Below are positions 41,210 to 49,848 of a DNA stretch of 64,000 nt, piece by piece; the first letter of the stretch is position 1; each line of letters starts with the position of its first letter. Source of the DNA: JAAXIE01 sp965204245 (GTDB lineage Bacteria; Chloroflexota; Dehalococcoidia; Lucifugimonadales; JAAXIE01); NCBI GenBank assembly GCA_965204245.1, contig CBDBED010000001.1, positions 310,001 to 374,000 on the forward strand, written 5' to 3'. The notes beneath the pieces are model-generated. The model did not search any database. It had not been told where the DNA came from and saw only the letters and a list, made by a program, of their open reading frames with translations. Made by a program: the position numbers and the translations under genes.

Positions 41210-43276
41210 ATCACCGCCATTCTTATAGCCATAATCTGTGGTGTCGTCGCTTTGGCTTTCGCCTCTGCCCTGACCGCCCGCGTCATGATGGTTGATGAAG
41301 GCAACGCCCACATCCGCCGCATCGGCGAAGCCATACGCGAGGGCGCCTACGCCTTCCTCAGGCGCGAGTACCTAGTCCTGGTTCCCTTCATAGTGCTGGT
41401 CTTCGCCGCCGTGTGGGTCCTAGTCGATTGGTACTCCAACGACGAAATCATCCCCCGCACCGCCATAGCCTACCTAGCCGGCACTATCTGTTCCGCCGCC
41501 GCCGGCTTTGTCGGCATGAGCGTCGCCGTCCGGGCCAACGGACGCACCGCGGCAACCGCCATGCGCGGCCTCAACCCCGCCTTGCGAGTCGCCTTCTCCA
41601 GCGGTGCCGTAATGGGTATCACTGTGGTAGGCATCGGCCTGCTCGGTGTATCCATCCTCTACCTCATCTACGAGAACATCGACTATGTCGTCGGTTTCGG
41701 CTTCGGCGCCTCCTCCATAGCCCTCTTCGCTAGGGTCGGTGGCGGTATCTATACCAAGGCCGCCGACGTCGGAGCCGACCTGGTGGGCAAGGTCGAGGCC
41801 GGCATCCCCGAGGACGACCCCCGCAACCCCGCCGTCATTGCCGACAACGTCGGCGACAACGTCGGCGACGTCGCTGGCATGGGTGCCGACCTCTTCGAGT
41901 CCTACGTCGGCTCCATCATCGCCGCCGTAGCCCTCGCAGCCGCAGCCAGCGCCTCTGTCGGTTGGGACAGCCACGCTGCCCTCCTTCCGCTAGTCATCGC
42001 TGGAGGCGGCATCATCGCTTCCATCCTCGCCACTTTCATCGTGCGAAGCGGCGAACGCGCCTCTTTCACCGAGCTTCTCTGGGCCCTGCGACGCGGCATC
42101 TTTGGCGCAGCGATTCTGGTCCTAGTCTTCTCGTTCCTAGTCGTCTGGTGGCTCGACTTGGACGGCATCATCGCACCCAACATCAGCGACTTTGACATCT
42201 TCTGGTGCATAGTCGCCGGACTAGGCGCCGGCGTCATCATCGGCGTCGGCACCGAGTACTACACTTCCTACGACTACGGCCCCACCAAGGGAGTGGCCGA
42301 GTCCGCTGAAACCGGCGTAGCCACCACCATCATCTCCGGCATGGCCTCCGCCATGCAGAGCACGCTCCTTCCCCTGCTAATGGTCGTCGGAGCAATCCTC
42401 GCAGCCTATGTCATGGCCGACTTCTACGGCGTTGCCATGGCCGGCGTTGGCATGCTCTCCACCCTCGGCATCACCCTTGCTACCGATGCCTACGGCCCCG
42501 TGGCCGACAATGCCGGCGGCATCGCCGAGCAGGCCCAGCTTGCCCCTGAAGTCCGCGAGCGCACCGACGCCCTCGACGCCTTGGGCAACACCACCGCCGC
42601 TACTGGCAAGGGCTTCGCCATCGGCTCCGCTGCCCTCACATCCCTAGCCCTCATGGCAGCCTACGCCCAAGCAGTGGACTTGGATGCCCTCGACCTCCTG
42701 AGCGTCACCACTTTGGTTGGCCTCCTTATCGGAGCAATGCTGCCCTCCCTCTTCGCCTCCATGACCATGAAGGCAGTGGGCCGCGCCGCTTACCACATGG
42801 TCAACGAAGTACGCCGTCAGTTCCGCGAGATTCCCGGCATCATGGAAGGCTCAAGCCGCCCCGACTACGCCCGCTGCGTCGACCTCAGCACCCGTGGCGC
42901 CCTCCGCGAGATGATCCTGCCCGGAATCATGGCTGTTGCCGTGCCTTTGCTCGTTGGCTTCCTTCTCGGAGCCGAGGCGCTGGGTGGCCTCCTCATCGGA
43001 GCAGTCGGCGCAGGCTTCATCCTCGCCATCACCATGGCCAACGCAGGCGGCACTTGGGACAACGCCAAGAAATACATCGAGCTGGGCCACTACGGAGGCA
43101 AGGGCTCCGACCCCCACAAGGCCGCCGTTGAAGGCGACCTCGTCGGCGACCCCTTCAAGGACACCTCCGGCCCGTCCCTGAACATCCTGCTCAAGCTGAT
43201 GGCCATCGTTTCGCTGGTCTTCGCCCCAGTGCTGCTGCAGGTCGAGAACGGCGCAGGTCTCTGGAACCTTCTCTAA
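41210..43276 (+). CDS. hppA: Membrane-bound pyrophosphatase (ion-pumping)
   Basis: 688 residues if translation starts at ATC 41210. The first ATG/GTG/TTG in frame is TTG 41252, which would delete half of the first membrane helix (AILIAIICGVVALAFASAL) and has no ribosome site; GGAGG at 41199-41203 is correctly spaced for ATC 41210 only. The enzyme hydrolyses PPi and pumps H+ or Na+. Motifs: PEDDPRNPAVIADNVGDNVGD, DLFESYVGS, and GNTTAATGKGFAIGSAAL, whose Ala (instead of Lys) marks the K+-dependent group; 15-16 membrane helices. Ion specificity is not decided by what I can see. Preceded by a strong promoter and an attenuator-like leader. Confidence 0.95.
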   Translation: MTAILIAIICGVVALAFASALTARVMMVDEGNAHIRRIGEAIREGAYAFLRREYLVLVPFIVLVFAAVWVLVDWYSNDEIIPRTAIAYLAGTICSAAAGFVGMSVAVRANGRTAATAMRGLNPALRVAFSSGAVMGITVVGIGLLGVSILYLIYENIDYVVGFGFGASSIALFARVGGGIYTKAADVGADLVGKVEAGIPEDDPRNPAVIADNVGDNVGDVAGMGADLFESYVGSIIAAVALAAAASASVGWDSHAALLPLVIAGGGIIASILATFIVRSGERASFTELLWALRRGIFGAAILVLVFSFLVVWWLDLDGIIAPNISDFDIFWCIVAGLGAGVIIGVGTEYYTSYDYGPTKGVAESAETGVATTIISGMASAMQSTLLPLLMVVGAILAAYVMADFYGVAMAGVGMLSTLGITLATDAYGPVADNAGGIAEQAQLAPEVRERTDALDALGNTTAATGKGFAIGSAALTSLALMAAYAQAVDLDALDLLSVTTLVGLLIGAMLPSLFASMTMKAVGRAAYHMVNEVRRQFREIPGIMEGSSRPDYARCVDLSTRGALREMILPGIMAVAVPLLVGFLLGAEALGGLLIGAVGAGFILAITMANAGGTWDNAKKYIELGHYGGKGSDPHKAAVEGDLVGDPFKDTSGPSLNILLKLMAIVSLVFAPVLLQVENGAGLWNLL

Positions 43277-43303
43277 CCTAACAACTCCCAACGCCGTAAA
43301 GAG

Positions 43304-43335
43304 CAGGGCCGCCCAGCTGGCAAAGGGCGGCCCTG
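43304..43335 (+). terminator. Hairpin after hppA
   Basis: CAGGGCCGCCC (43304-43314) / GGGCGGCCCTG (43325-43335), eleven perfect pairs, 28 bases after the hppA stop. No T-run follows, but position suggests a terminator. Confidence 0.55.
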
Positions 43336-43355
43336 TCGCCTAAAATAAAGACGAT

Positions 43356-43430
43356 GCGGGTGTAGCTCAGTGGTAGAGCGCTAGCCTTCCAAGCTAGCTG
43401 TCGTGGGTTCGATCCCCATCGCCCGCTCCA
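43356..43430 (+). tRNA. tRNA-Gly (anticodon TCC)
   Basis: Acceptor GCGGGTG with CGCCCGC (one G-U), discriminator T, encoded CCA (43428-43430); D arm AGCTCAGTGGTAGAGC; anticodon stem CTAGC/GCTAG with loop CTTCCAA, anticodon TCC; T arm GGTTCGATCCC. Reads GGA/GGG. Confidence 0.96.
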
Positions 43431-43532
43431 AACACCTCGCACGCCTCCCTTCCAACTCCTCTCGCACCCTCGCCCTCTAGGGTGTAGAATCCCACCAGTC
43501 TCACCCAACCCACCCCGGAAGGGGGACCCCCT

Positions 43533-44762
43533 ATGAAACTGTGCTTTTTCCACTTGATGCCCTATCAGTTCCTCCCTCCTGACTTCGAGAAGCAATACGG
43601 CAGCGTATGGGTCGACGTCCCCAACGACCTCTTTGACCCAGCCAAGGGCCACGAACTCTACAACGACTACCTCGACGAGCTGGAATATGCCGAGAGCCTC
43701 GGATTCGACGGCCTCTGTGTCAACGAACACCACAACAACGCCTACGGGCTCATGCCCTCCCCCAACCTCATGGCAGCCTCCATGATACGGCGCACCTCCA
43801 ACGCAGCCATCGTGGTCCTTGGCAACAGCTTGGCCCTCTACAACCCCCCCGTTCGTGTGGCCGAAGAGTTCGCCATGCTCGACGTGATGAGTGGCGGCCG
43901 GCTCGTGGCTGGCTTCCCTCTCGGCACCTCCATGGACACCGTATTTGCCTACGGCCAGATTCCTGCCACCCTCCGCGAGAAATATCTCGAAGCCCACGAC
44001 TTGGTCATCAAGGCTTGGACCGAACGCAAGCCATTCCCCTTCAACGGCAAGTACACCCAGATACGCTACGTCGATATCTGGCCCCGCCCCTACCAGCAAC
44101 CCCATCCTCCGATATGGGTGCCCGGCTCCGGTAGCTTGGAGACTTGGGACTTCACCATCGACAACGACTACGTCTACTGCTATCTCAGCTACCAAGGCTA
44201 CAAGGTCGGCAAGATGGTCCTCGACGGCTTCTGGGAGGAACTCGATCGACGCGAAAAGGAGTTCAACCCCTACCACGCCGGCTTCCTCCAACTCGTAGCC
44301 GTCTCCGAACAGGACAACCAGATAGATGAGTACAAGGACGACATCGAGTACTTCTTCAAGAAGTGCCTCCACGTCCCAGCGTCCTATGCCAGCGCCCCCG
44401 GCTACCGCAGCGAGCGAAGCGTCCGCAGCGGCCTGAGCCAAGCCACCGTGGCAGCCCGCCGTGAGCAGAACACCGAGTTCACTTGGAAGGACTTCATCGA
44501 CGCCGGTAACGTCATCGCCGGAAGCCCCGCCACAGTGCGCGAAGAACTCCGTCATGCCATCAAGGAACTCCGCGTCGGCAACCTGATGCTCCTCCTCCAG
44601 TTCGGCGACATGCCCCGGGAGCGCGCCTTCAAGAACACCCACCTCTTCGGCACGGAAGTCCTCCCTTACCTGCGCGATCTCTGGGAGGAATACGACAATC
44701 GGTGGTGGCCCCAGCCCCTGCAACAGGTTCGCCAACCCGCCGTACCCGGCAAGACGGCCTAG
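43533..44762 (+). CDS. LLM-class flavin-dependent oxidoreductase, second paralog
   Basis: 409 residues. Luciferase-like TIM barrel: ESLGFDGLCVNEHHNNAYGLMP, NPPVRVAEEFAMLDVMSGGRLVAGF, HPPIWVPGSGSLETWDF, and VIAGSPATVREELRHAIKEL. VNEHH and the MxSGGR segment are shared with the paralog at 28902, but the overall sequences are clearly divergent. An FMNH2-dependent monooxygenase is expected; substrate unknown. Start ATG with GGAAGGGGG upstream; TAGAAT at 43485-43490 is a possible -10. First gene of a run with two hydrolases. Confidence 0.88.
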   Translation: MKLCFFHLMPYQFLPPDFEKQYGSVWVDVPNDLFDPAKGHELYNDYLDELEYAESLGFDGLCVNEHHNNAYGLMPSPNLMAASMIRRTSNAAIVVLGNSLALYNPPVRVAEEFAMLDVMSGGRLVAGFPLGTSMDTVFAYGQIPATLREKYLEAHDLVIKAWTERKPFPFNGKYTQIRYVDIWPRPYQQPHPPIWVPGSGSLETWDFTIDNDYVYCYLSYQGYKVGKMVLDGFWEELDRREKEFNPYHAGFLQLVAVSEQDNQIDEYKDDIEYFFKKCLHVPASYASAPGYRSERSVRSGLSQATVAARREQNTEFTWKDFIDAGNVIAGSPATVREELRHAIKELRVGNLMLLLQFGDMPRERAFKNTHLFGTEVLPYLRDLWEEYDNRWWPQPLQQVRQPAVPGKTA

Positions 44763-44771
44763 GGAGAGCCC

Positions 44772-45566
44772 ATGGAACCGGAAAAGCTGACCCTATCCCT
44801 AGCCAACGGACGGTTCTCCACCAGCCTTCTCAAAGCGGGCAGTGGAGAGCCTCTGCTGTACCTTCACGGCGCTTTGGGGCCAGTGGGAGAATGGGCCCCC
44901 TTCTTGGACGACCTGTCCAACAACTCCACCGTCTACGCCCCCTGGTTCCCCGGTTACGGGGAGACCAAGGGTATCGAGCACATCGAGGACGTTGTCGACC
45001 TAGCCCTCTACCATATGGAACTGCTCGACACTCTCGGTTTGGAATCAGCCCATGTGGTGGGACATTTCATCGGTGGCATGGTAGCCGCCGAAATGGCCGC
45101 CATGGGCCCTAATCGCGTAAACAAACTCGTCCTAGCCAGCCCAGCGGGCCTCTGGCTGGATGAGGCTCCTGTCGCCGACTTCTTCGGCATGAACCCCCGC
45201 GACTTATCCGATGCCATCTGGGCCGACCCCGAGAGTCAAGTCGCCCAAGACGTCCGCGCACGCGAGGAAGACGACGAAACAAAGGCCATTCTCGCCCTGG
45301 AGCGCATTTCCGGACTATCAGCCGTCGGCAAATTCCTGTGGCCCATTCCCGACAAGGGACTCCAACGTCGCCTCTATCGCGTGAAAGCACCCGCCCTGCT
45401 CCTCTGGGGTGCAGAGGACCAAATCATCTCGCCAGCCTACGGCTCTAGCTTGCAGAAACTACTACCCGGCTCCCGGCTGGAAATCATCCCCAATGCTGGA
45501 CATATGCTTATGCTGGAACAACCCCAGGAATTCGCCCGGCAAATCAGCGCATTCTTGAATCTGTGA
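44772..45566 (+). CDS. Alpha/beta hydrolase-fold protein lacking the nucleophile Ser
   Basis: 264 residues, nine bases after the monooxygenase stop. Standard fold: LLYLHGALGPVGEWAPF, then VVGHFIGGMVAAEMAA, LLWGAEDQIISPAYG and the late NAGHMLMLEQPQEF with His. At the nucleophile elbow GxSxG the Ser is Phe99 (codon TTC), so the classical Ser-Asp-His triad is broken although Asp and His remain. It may be a non-hydrolytic member (decarboxylase-, synthase- or cofactor-free oxygenase-like) or have lost activity; a TCC-to-TTC sequencing error is also possible. Very likely co-transcribed with the flavin monooxygenase. Confidence 0.85.
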   Translation: MEPEKLTLSLANGRFSTSLLKAGSGEPLLYLHGALGPVGEWAPFLDDLSNNSTVYAPWFPGYGETKGIEHIEDVVDLALYHMELLDTLGLESAHVVGHFIGGMVAAEMAAMGPNRVNKLVLASPAGLWLDEAPVADFFGMNPRDLSDAIWADPESQVAQDVRAREEDDETKAILALERISGLSAVGKFLWPIPDKGLQRRLYRVKAPALLLWGAEDQIISPAYGSSLQKLLPGSRLEIIPNAGHMLMLEQPQEFARQISAFLNL

Positions 45567-45603
45567 ACCGGGAAAACCCTTACCATATCCCCCTGTGATC
45601 CCA

Positions 45604-45699
45604 ATGGAAACGCATCATTGGTTCCTCATTATTTTCATCTTTCTCGGACTGCTGCTCTTGGCATTGATACTCACCTGCCGTATCAACGCTCCGATATAG
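45604..45699 (+). CDS. Possible 31-residue single-span membrane protein
   Basis: ATG 45604 (in-frame GTG at 45595) to TAG 45697. METHHWFL then an uninterrupted hydrophobic stretch IIFIFLGLLLLALILTC, ending RINAPI: one membrane helix with a short tail. Sits between two hydrolase genes. TACCAT at 45581 could be a -10 giving a nearly leaderless message. No homolog recognised. Confidence 0.35.
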   Translation: METHHWFLIIFIFLGLLLLALILTCRINAPI

Positions 45700-45748
45700 C
45701 CCAAGTCAACCGCCCCAGCCTACTTCCTACTCTAGAGGACACTATCTG

Positions 45749-46624
45749 ATGACCCTCCAACCCAAAGACCACCAAGTCAGCCTTCGCGGACTCAACTTCC
45801 ACTACCGCGAATGGGGCGGCAACGGCCCTCCCCTAGTGCTTCTGCATGGGCTCGCCTCCAACTGCCGCATATGGGACCTCAGCGCCCCTCTATTGACGTC
45901 CCGCTTCACCGTCTATGCCTTGGACCAGCGCGGCCACGGCCATACCGACGGCCCTCCCCATGGCTACGACTTCGAGTCCGTCTGTAGCGACCTCCACGTC
46001 TTCTCCCAGCACCTAAAACTGGAACGCCCACTCCTCGCCGGCCATTCTTGGGGAGGCAACGTCGTCCTCCAATACGCCGTCAACTATCCCCGGTCCGCAG
46101 CAGGGATAATTATGGTCGACGGTGGCACCATCGAAATCTGCAGCATGCCCGGCATGAACTGGGACAATGCCCAAGTGCGCATGGCCCCTCCCGACTTCAC
46201 CGGCATGACATGGGACGGCCTACTGGAACGCGTGAAGAATGGCGACTTGGGAGCCCTGTGGAGCCCCGAGGTAGAAGAGTTCTTCCGTTCCAACTTCCAC
46301 ATCGGCCCAGCCGGAGAAGTCAGCCCGTGCCTCACCCGCGAGAACCACATGCAATGCGTCCGCGCCCTATGGGAACACAAGCCCAGCCAGCTATTCCGCC
46401 ATGTGGAAGCCCCCGTCCTCATCGTCCCCGCCTGGCGGGAACCCAAGAGCGACCGCGAGACCCTGTTTACCAACTCCAAAGTGCGGCTGGTGAATCTCGC
46501 CAGAGACCTGCTCAAAGACTGTCAAGTACACTGGATGGAAGACTCCATCCACGACATCCCGCTCCAGCGGCCTCAAGAATTGGCGAACGCCATTACCGCT
46601 TTCGCCAACGGTTCCCGCAGCTGA
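45749..46624 (+). CDS. Alpha/beta hydrolase
   Basis: 291 residues. LVLLHGLASNCRIWDL, ALDQRGHGHTDGP, nucleophile elbow LLAGHSWGGNVVLQYA with Ser100, acid region VLIVPAWREPKSDRE, late His in MEDSIHDIPLQRPQEL. Intact catalytic set; resembles haloalkane dehalogenase/epoxide hydrolase-like and MhpC-like enzymes but cannot be placed further. Start ATG has AGAGGAC upstream. Third alpha/beta protein of this region. Confidence 0.88.
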   Translation: MTLQPKDHQVSLRGLNFHYREWGGNGPPLVLLHGLASNCRIWDLSAPLLTSRFTVYALDQRGHGHTDGPPHGYDFESVCSDLHVFSQHLKLERPLLAGHSWGGNVVLQYAVNYPRSAAGIIMVDGGTIEICSMPGMNWDNAQVRMAPPDFTGMTWDGLLERVKNGDLGALWSPEVEEFFRSNFHIGPAGEVSPCLTRENHMQCVRALWEHKPSQLFRHVEAPVLIVPAWREPKSDRETLFTNSKVRLVNLARDLLKDCQVHWMEDSIHDIPLQRPQELANAITAFANGSRS

Positions 46625-46636
46625 CGCCCAGCCCGC

Positions 46637-47110
46637 CTACGCCCCCGCCAACTCCTGCACGCGCGACTCCACGGCACTGTCTTCCAGCGTCAGCATCAAT
46701 TGGCCTTGGTCATCAAGGCCGAAGGAAGAGTCTTGATGGAACTCTTCCACCAAGTTAGCCACTAGCGACCGCAACTCAGGCTCACGCATTCCGGCCGTCA
46801 GTGCAGTCACGTCCTCACCTGGCTCTTGCACCACTAACCGCTCCACCTGAGCCGTCACCAGTTCCCTCTCCACTGTCTTCCGCTGCATCTCGCCAATGGC
46901 CCCCAAGTGCCGTCCCAAGTAACAGCCCCCAAAGGACCAGACATCCGCCGGCCACCCCTGATACTCGGTCTTGTTGGTACGCTTGGGATAAAGCTGCTTC
47001 TCCTCAAGGTAAGCCTTCACCGATTCATCTTCGGCATCAGGGTGTTCGCGGTTGAAGATGAAGTGCACCGTGAACATGAAGAAGTCCTTCGGCTCCGTGT
47101 GGACGATCAT
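46637..47110 (-). CDS. Hypothetical protein downstream of a ketopantoate reductase-like gene
   Basis: 157 residues, not recognised. N-terminal part TVHFIFNREHPDAEDESVKAYL looks like a small alpha/beta unit; the C-terminal 80 residues are acidic and helical (MREPELRSLVANLVEEFHQD). No signal or membrane segment. 25 bases after the reductase gene on the same strand, therefore probably co-transcribed with it. Confidence 0.6.
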   Translation of the reverse strand: MIVHTEPKDFFMFTVHFIFNREHPDAEDESVKAYLEEKQLYPKRTNKTEYQGWPADVWSFGGCYLGRHLGAIGEMQRKTVERELVTAQVERLVVQEPGEDVTALTAGMREPELRSLVANLVEEFHQDSSFGLDDQGQLMLTLEDSAVESRVQELAGA

Positions 47111-47135
47111 CAGCAGCTCCTCCCCAAAGATGGCA

Positions 47136-48179
47136 CTACGGCTGCGCCTTCACCAAGCGGTCCAGCAGACTGGGATCTGGCTGAACACGCCCGGCGTCAA
47201 TATCGCGCATCACTTCCACCGTGGCCCGGTTCACCGGCGTCGCAATGCCAGCCTCTCGCCCCTTGTCCGCCACCAGCCCATTCAGATGGTCAATCTCAGA
47301 GCGTCGCCCTTTAGCCACGTCCTGCGCCATCGACGCCCGCCAGTCAACCCGGCCACCCCGGGCTTTCAGCATCTCATCCAGTTGGTTGAACGCATCCGGA
47401 TCATCCGCGGCCCCCCACAAATCGGGGTCCATGCCGCTGATCTCCTCAATCTGGTAGTTCAGCGCCTTCCCAACCTGCACTGTCTCCTTCCCAATGTGAA
47501 TCCGAACGGACCGCGCATCCGGACTCTCCGCCATCCCCTGCGACCCTAACCCCGACATCGCAGAAACCGCATTGCCAATGCTGTTCTGCGCCAGCTTGGC
47601 CCACCGCTCGCCCCACAAATTGCTCGTAGCCTTGGCAGCATCAATGCAGTCCAACCAGCCCGCCACCTCTTGTGCCCGCGGACTGATATGCCCGTTCATT
47701 TCGCCTACCCGGAACACCACGTGCCCATGATCTCGCCCCACCGCCCCACCGCGCGTGACGTGCCCCGGCTCCCACAACGCAACCTCAATATGCGAAGCGA
47801 TGCAGCCCAACTCCCGCTGGTAACCAACAATCGAAGCAATAGTCTGGTCGTTCATGCTGTTCTGCGCAGAGACGAAGTAGCCATCAGGCTTCACATACCG
47901 CCTGATGAAATGAGTCGCCCACTCAGTGTCATAAGACTTGACGGCCACAAACGCGATATCAAAGGGCTCATCTATAGCCTGTGCGTCCGTTAGATGCATA
48001 GCCTTCGTCGGCACTGTGAACTCCCCCTGGCTACCACTAACCCGGAGTCCGTCCCTCCTCAGGGTCTCCACATGCTCAGGCCACATATCAATGAAGGTGA
48101 TATCCATCCCTTCCCGGATGAAAAAGGCCCCGATATAACAGCCGAGGGCCCCCGCCCCCATGATGGCTATCCTGCTCAC
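47136..48179 (-). CDS. Ketopantoate reductase (ApbA/PanE) family protein
   Basis: 347 residues. Rossmann motif IAIMGAGALGCYIGAFF at the N-terminus, FVAVKSYDTEWA, the family's Asn/Lys region (WGERWAKLAQNSIGNAVSAM) with catalytic Lys, and the C-terminal helical domain ending in SEIDHLNGLVADKGREAG, where E-x-x-x-L-N-G is typical. Reduces a 2-oxo compound with NADPH. The neighbourhood (hydrolases, VOC protein, acyl-CoA dehydrogenase) and the longer sequence suggest a catabolic homolog rather than the pantothenate enzyme, although coaX/coaBC lie 7 kb away. Confidence 0.87.
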   Translation of the reverse strand: MSRIAIMGAGALGCYIGAFFIREGMDITFIDMWPEHVETLRRDGLRVSGSQGEFTVPTKAMHLTDAQAIDEPFDIAFVAVKSYDTEWATHFIRRYVKPDGYFVSAQNSMNDQTIASIVGYQRELGCIASHIEVALWEPGHVTRGGAVGRDHGHVVFRVGEMNGHISPRAQEVAGWLDCIDAAKATSNLWGERWAKLAQNSIGNAVSAMSGLGSQGMAESPDARSVRIHIGKETVQVGKALNYQIEEISGMDPDLWGAADDPDAFNQLDEMLKARGGRVDWRASMAQDVAKGRRSEIDHLNGLVADKGREAGIATPVNRATVEVMRDIDAGRVQPDPSLLDRLVKAQP

Positions 48180-48255
48180 CTAAACCCTCCCATTTGGAGC
48201 CCTAGAGAAGGAGATAAACGCCTCTCAGATTCCAGCAAGGCCATTATAGCCTTGG

Positions 48256-48264
48256 TGGTATACT
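48256..48264 (+). promoter_or_regulatory. Extended -10 for the hydrolase at 48315
   Basis: TGG followed by TATACT, 50 bases before the ATG, in the 135-base gap divergent from the reductase gene. Confidence 0.45.
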
Positions 48265-48314
48265 CACGTCACAAACAGAACCCAATTGCCATGAACCACT
48301 GACTGGAGGACCCA

Positions 48315-49160
48315 ATGCCCCACGTAGAAATCGATGGCATTAGCACCCATTACGAAGTCCACGGCTCCGGCCCCCCAATGCTGATGATGGCCCACGGCGG
48401 CTTCAACTCCGTCCTCACCAACTGGCGTAACTTCGGAGCATGGACCGCCATCGAACCCCTCGATCACTTCACCCAAAACCACACCTGCATCATCTACGAC
48501 CGTCGCGAAGCCGGCGAGTCCGGGGGACGCGTCGAAGCCCTTGGCTGGGACCAGTACTGCGTCCAAGCCAAGGGCCTGCTCGACCATCTGGGCATCTCTC
48601 AAGCCTACATCATGGGCGGCTGCATGGCCTGCAACCTCGCCGTCGCCTTCGGCCTCCGCTACCCCGAGACCACCCGCGGCTTGGTGCTCCACTGGCCAAC
48701 CGGGGGCGTGCGCTGGCGTCAATACGGCGAGCGCAACTTCGGCGCGCACTTGGCCTACGTGCGCGAAAACGGCCTCCAAGGCGTTGTCGACATCGCCAGG
48801 GAAAAGGGCGGGTTCAACGTCGCCCCCGAAGCCGGCCCTTGGGCCACCGTCATATCTCGCGACGAAGCCTTTACCGAAGGCTTTCTAGCACAAGACGTAG
48901 ACCGCTACTCGGCCGCAGTCATGGCCACCCAGCGCAAGCTCTACGACCGCGATACCTCTCCCGGCGGCGAGCCCGAAGAACTCATGGGCTTGGATATTCC
49001 CGCCATCGTCATCCCTGGCCACGACCCCTTCCACGCCACCTCGGCAGCCCGTTATCTCGAAGAGTGCCTCCCCAACGTCGACTACAAGGACTACACCGTC
49101 CCGGAGCAGACCCCGGAAAGAGTGCGAGACTGGATACTTGAGTTCACTGCATCCCACTAG
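48315..49160 (+). CDS. Alpha/beta hydrolase with Cys at the nucleophile position
   Basis: 281 residues. MPHVEIDGISTHYEVHGSGPP and MMAHGGFNSVLTNW are typical of the fold, but the elbow is IMGGCMACNLAVAFG: Cys103 replaces Ser, and a second Cys follows three residues later. A Cys nucleophile is known in dienelactone hydrolase. C-terminal VIPGHDPFHATSAARYLEECLP supplies Asp and His candidates; no His is near the very end. Start ATG with GGAGGACCCA upstream. Product a hydrolase or lyase of unknown substrate. Confidence 0.85.
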   Translation: MPHVEIDGISTHYEVHGSGPPMLMMAHGGFNSVLTNWRNFGAWTAIEPLDHFTQNHTCIIYDRREAGESGGRVEALGWDQYCVQAKGLLDHLGISQAYIMGGCMACNLAVAFGLRYPETTRGLVLHWPTGGVRWRQYGERNFGAHLAYVRENGLQGVVDIAREKGGFNVAPEAGPWATVISRDEAFTEGFLAQDVDRYSAAVMATQRKLYDRDTSPGGEPEELMGLDIPAIVIPGHDPFHATSAARYLEECLPNVDYKDYTVPEQTPERVRDWILEFTASH

Positions 49161-49164
49161 CGGA

Positions 49165-49193
49165 TTGCCACAGGAAGAGCCGCGCAATACAAT
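49165..49193 (+). promoter_or_regulatory. Promoter of the VOC-family gene
   Basis: TTGCCA (49165-49170), 17-base spacer, TACAAT (49188-49193), 57 bases before the ATG at 49250. Confidence 0.6.
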
Positions 49194-49249
49194 ACGTCCC
49201 AACATCGGGAGGACTCGAAGGAACATAGCAAGACTTAGGAGGCGATGAC

Positions 49250-49765
49250 ATGGGCAGCAAAGTTATCATGGTACACCACCTGAACGTGCAGATCACAGAC
49301 CGCCAGCGCACCCGTGAGTGGTACGAGCGCGTACTCGGCTGCACATTCCTCGACCGGGGTGAGTTGAACGGACGGCAACTTCAGTTGAACATCGGCAACG
49401 CCGAGATGCACTTCAGCGAGGTCAACGAAGTAACCCTGCATCCGTCAGTGCACTTCGCCGTAGAGGTCCAGAACTGGGACGAGATGCTGGCCCACTTGGA
49501 CAAGGAGGGTGTCGAATACTCCCGCATGGGCGGCGGTGCCGCCTCCCGTCTAATCGGAGGCGACCATCCTCTGTACGGCAACCGCGAGGACAACGGCGAG
49601 TTCTACACCTACATCCACGACCCCGACGGCAACATGATCGAGCTCGTCTATCACCCCAACGGCCTGAAGAACTCCAAGGGCCAGCGCATGCAACTGACCA
49701 ACGACCCCGAAGGCATGCGCTGGGGACAGTTGCCCGAGGTAGAGGCAGCCCTCGGCAAGGTCTAG
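49250..49765 (+). CDS. VOC superfamily (glyoxalase/extradiol dioxygenase-like) protein
   Basis: 171 residues. Two beta-alpha-beta-beta-beta modules: MVHHLNVQITDRQRTREWYERVLG with a metal-ligand His at the start, HPSVHFAVEVQNWDEMLAHL beginning the second half with His, and FYTYIHDPDGNMIELVYHP with the C-terminal Glu ligand. Such metal-dependent enzymes cover glyoxalase I, extradiol dioxygenases and epimerases. Start ATG with AGGAGG upstream. Single-gene unit with its own promoter and terminator. Confidence 0.9.
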   Translation: MGSKVIMVHHLNVQITDRQRTREWYERVLGCTFLDRGELNGRQLQLNIGNAEMHFSEVNEVTLHPSVHFAVEVQNWDEMLAHLDKEGVEYSRMGGGAASRLIGGDHPLYGNREDNGEFYTYIHDPDGNMIELVYHPNGLKNSKGQRMQLTNDPEGMRWGQLPEVEAALGKV

Positions 49766-49792
49766 ACCTAAAGCCACAAACCTGAGACTATC

Positions 49793-49818
49793 GAGGCCAC
49801 CCCAAATGGGGTGGCCTC
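49793..49818. terminator. Bidirectional terminator
   Basis: Perfect 11-bp inverted repeat GAGGCCACCCC / GGGGTGGCCTC with a 4-base loop, followed by TCATTTTG; between the convergent VOC and acyl-CoA dehydrogenase genes. Confidence 0.85.
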
Positions 49819-49848
49819 TCATTTTGCGCTCTCGCGTACTGACGCTAC

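Noticed and set aside
43278..44735. 485-residue minus-strand ORF
   Set aside because: Covers the tRNA-Gly and is antisense to the flavin monooxygenase; composition is a mirror of the real gene.
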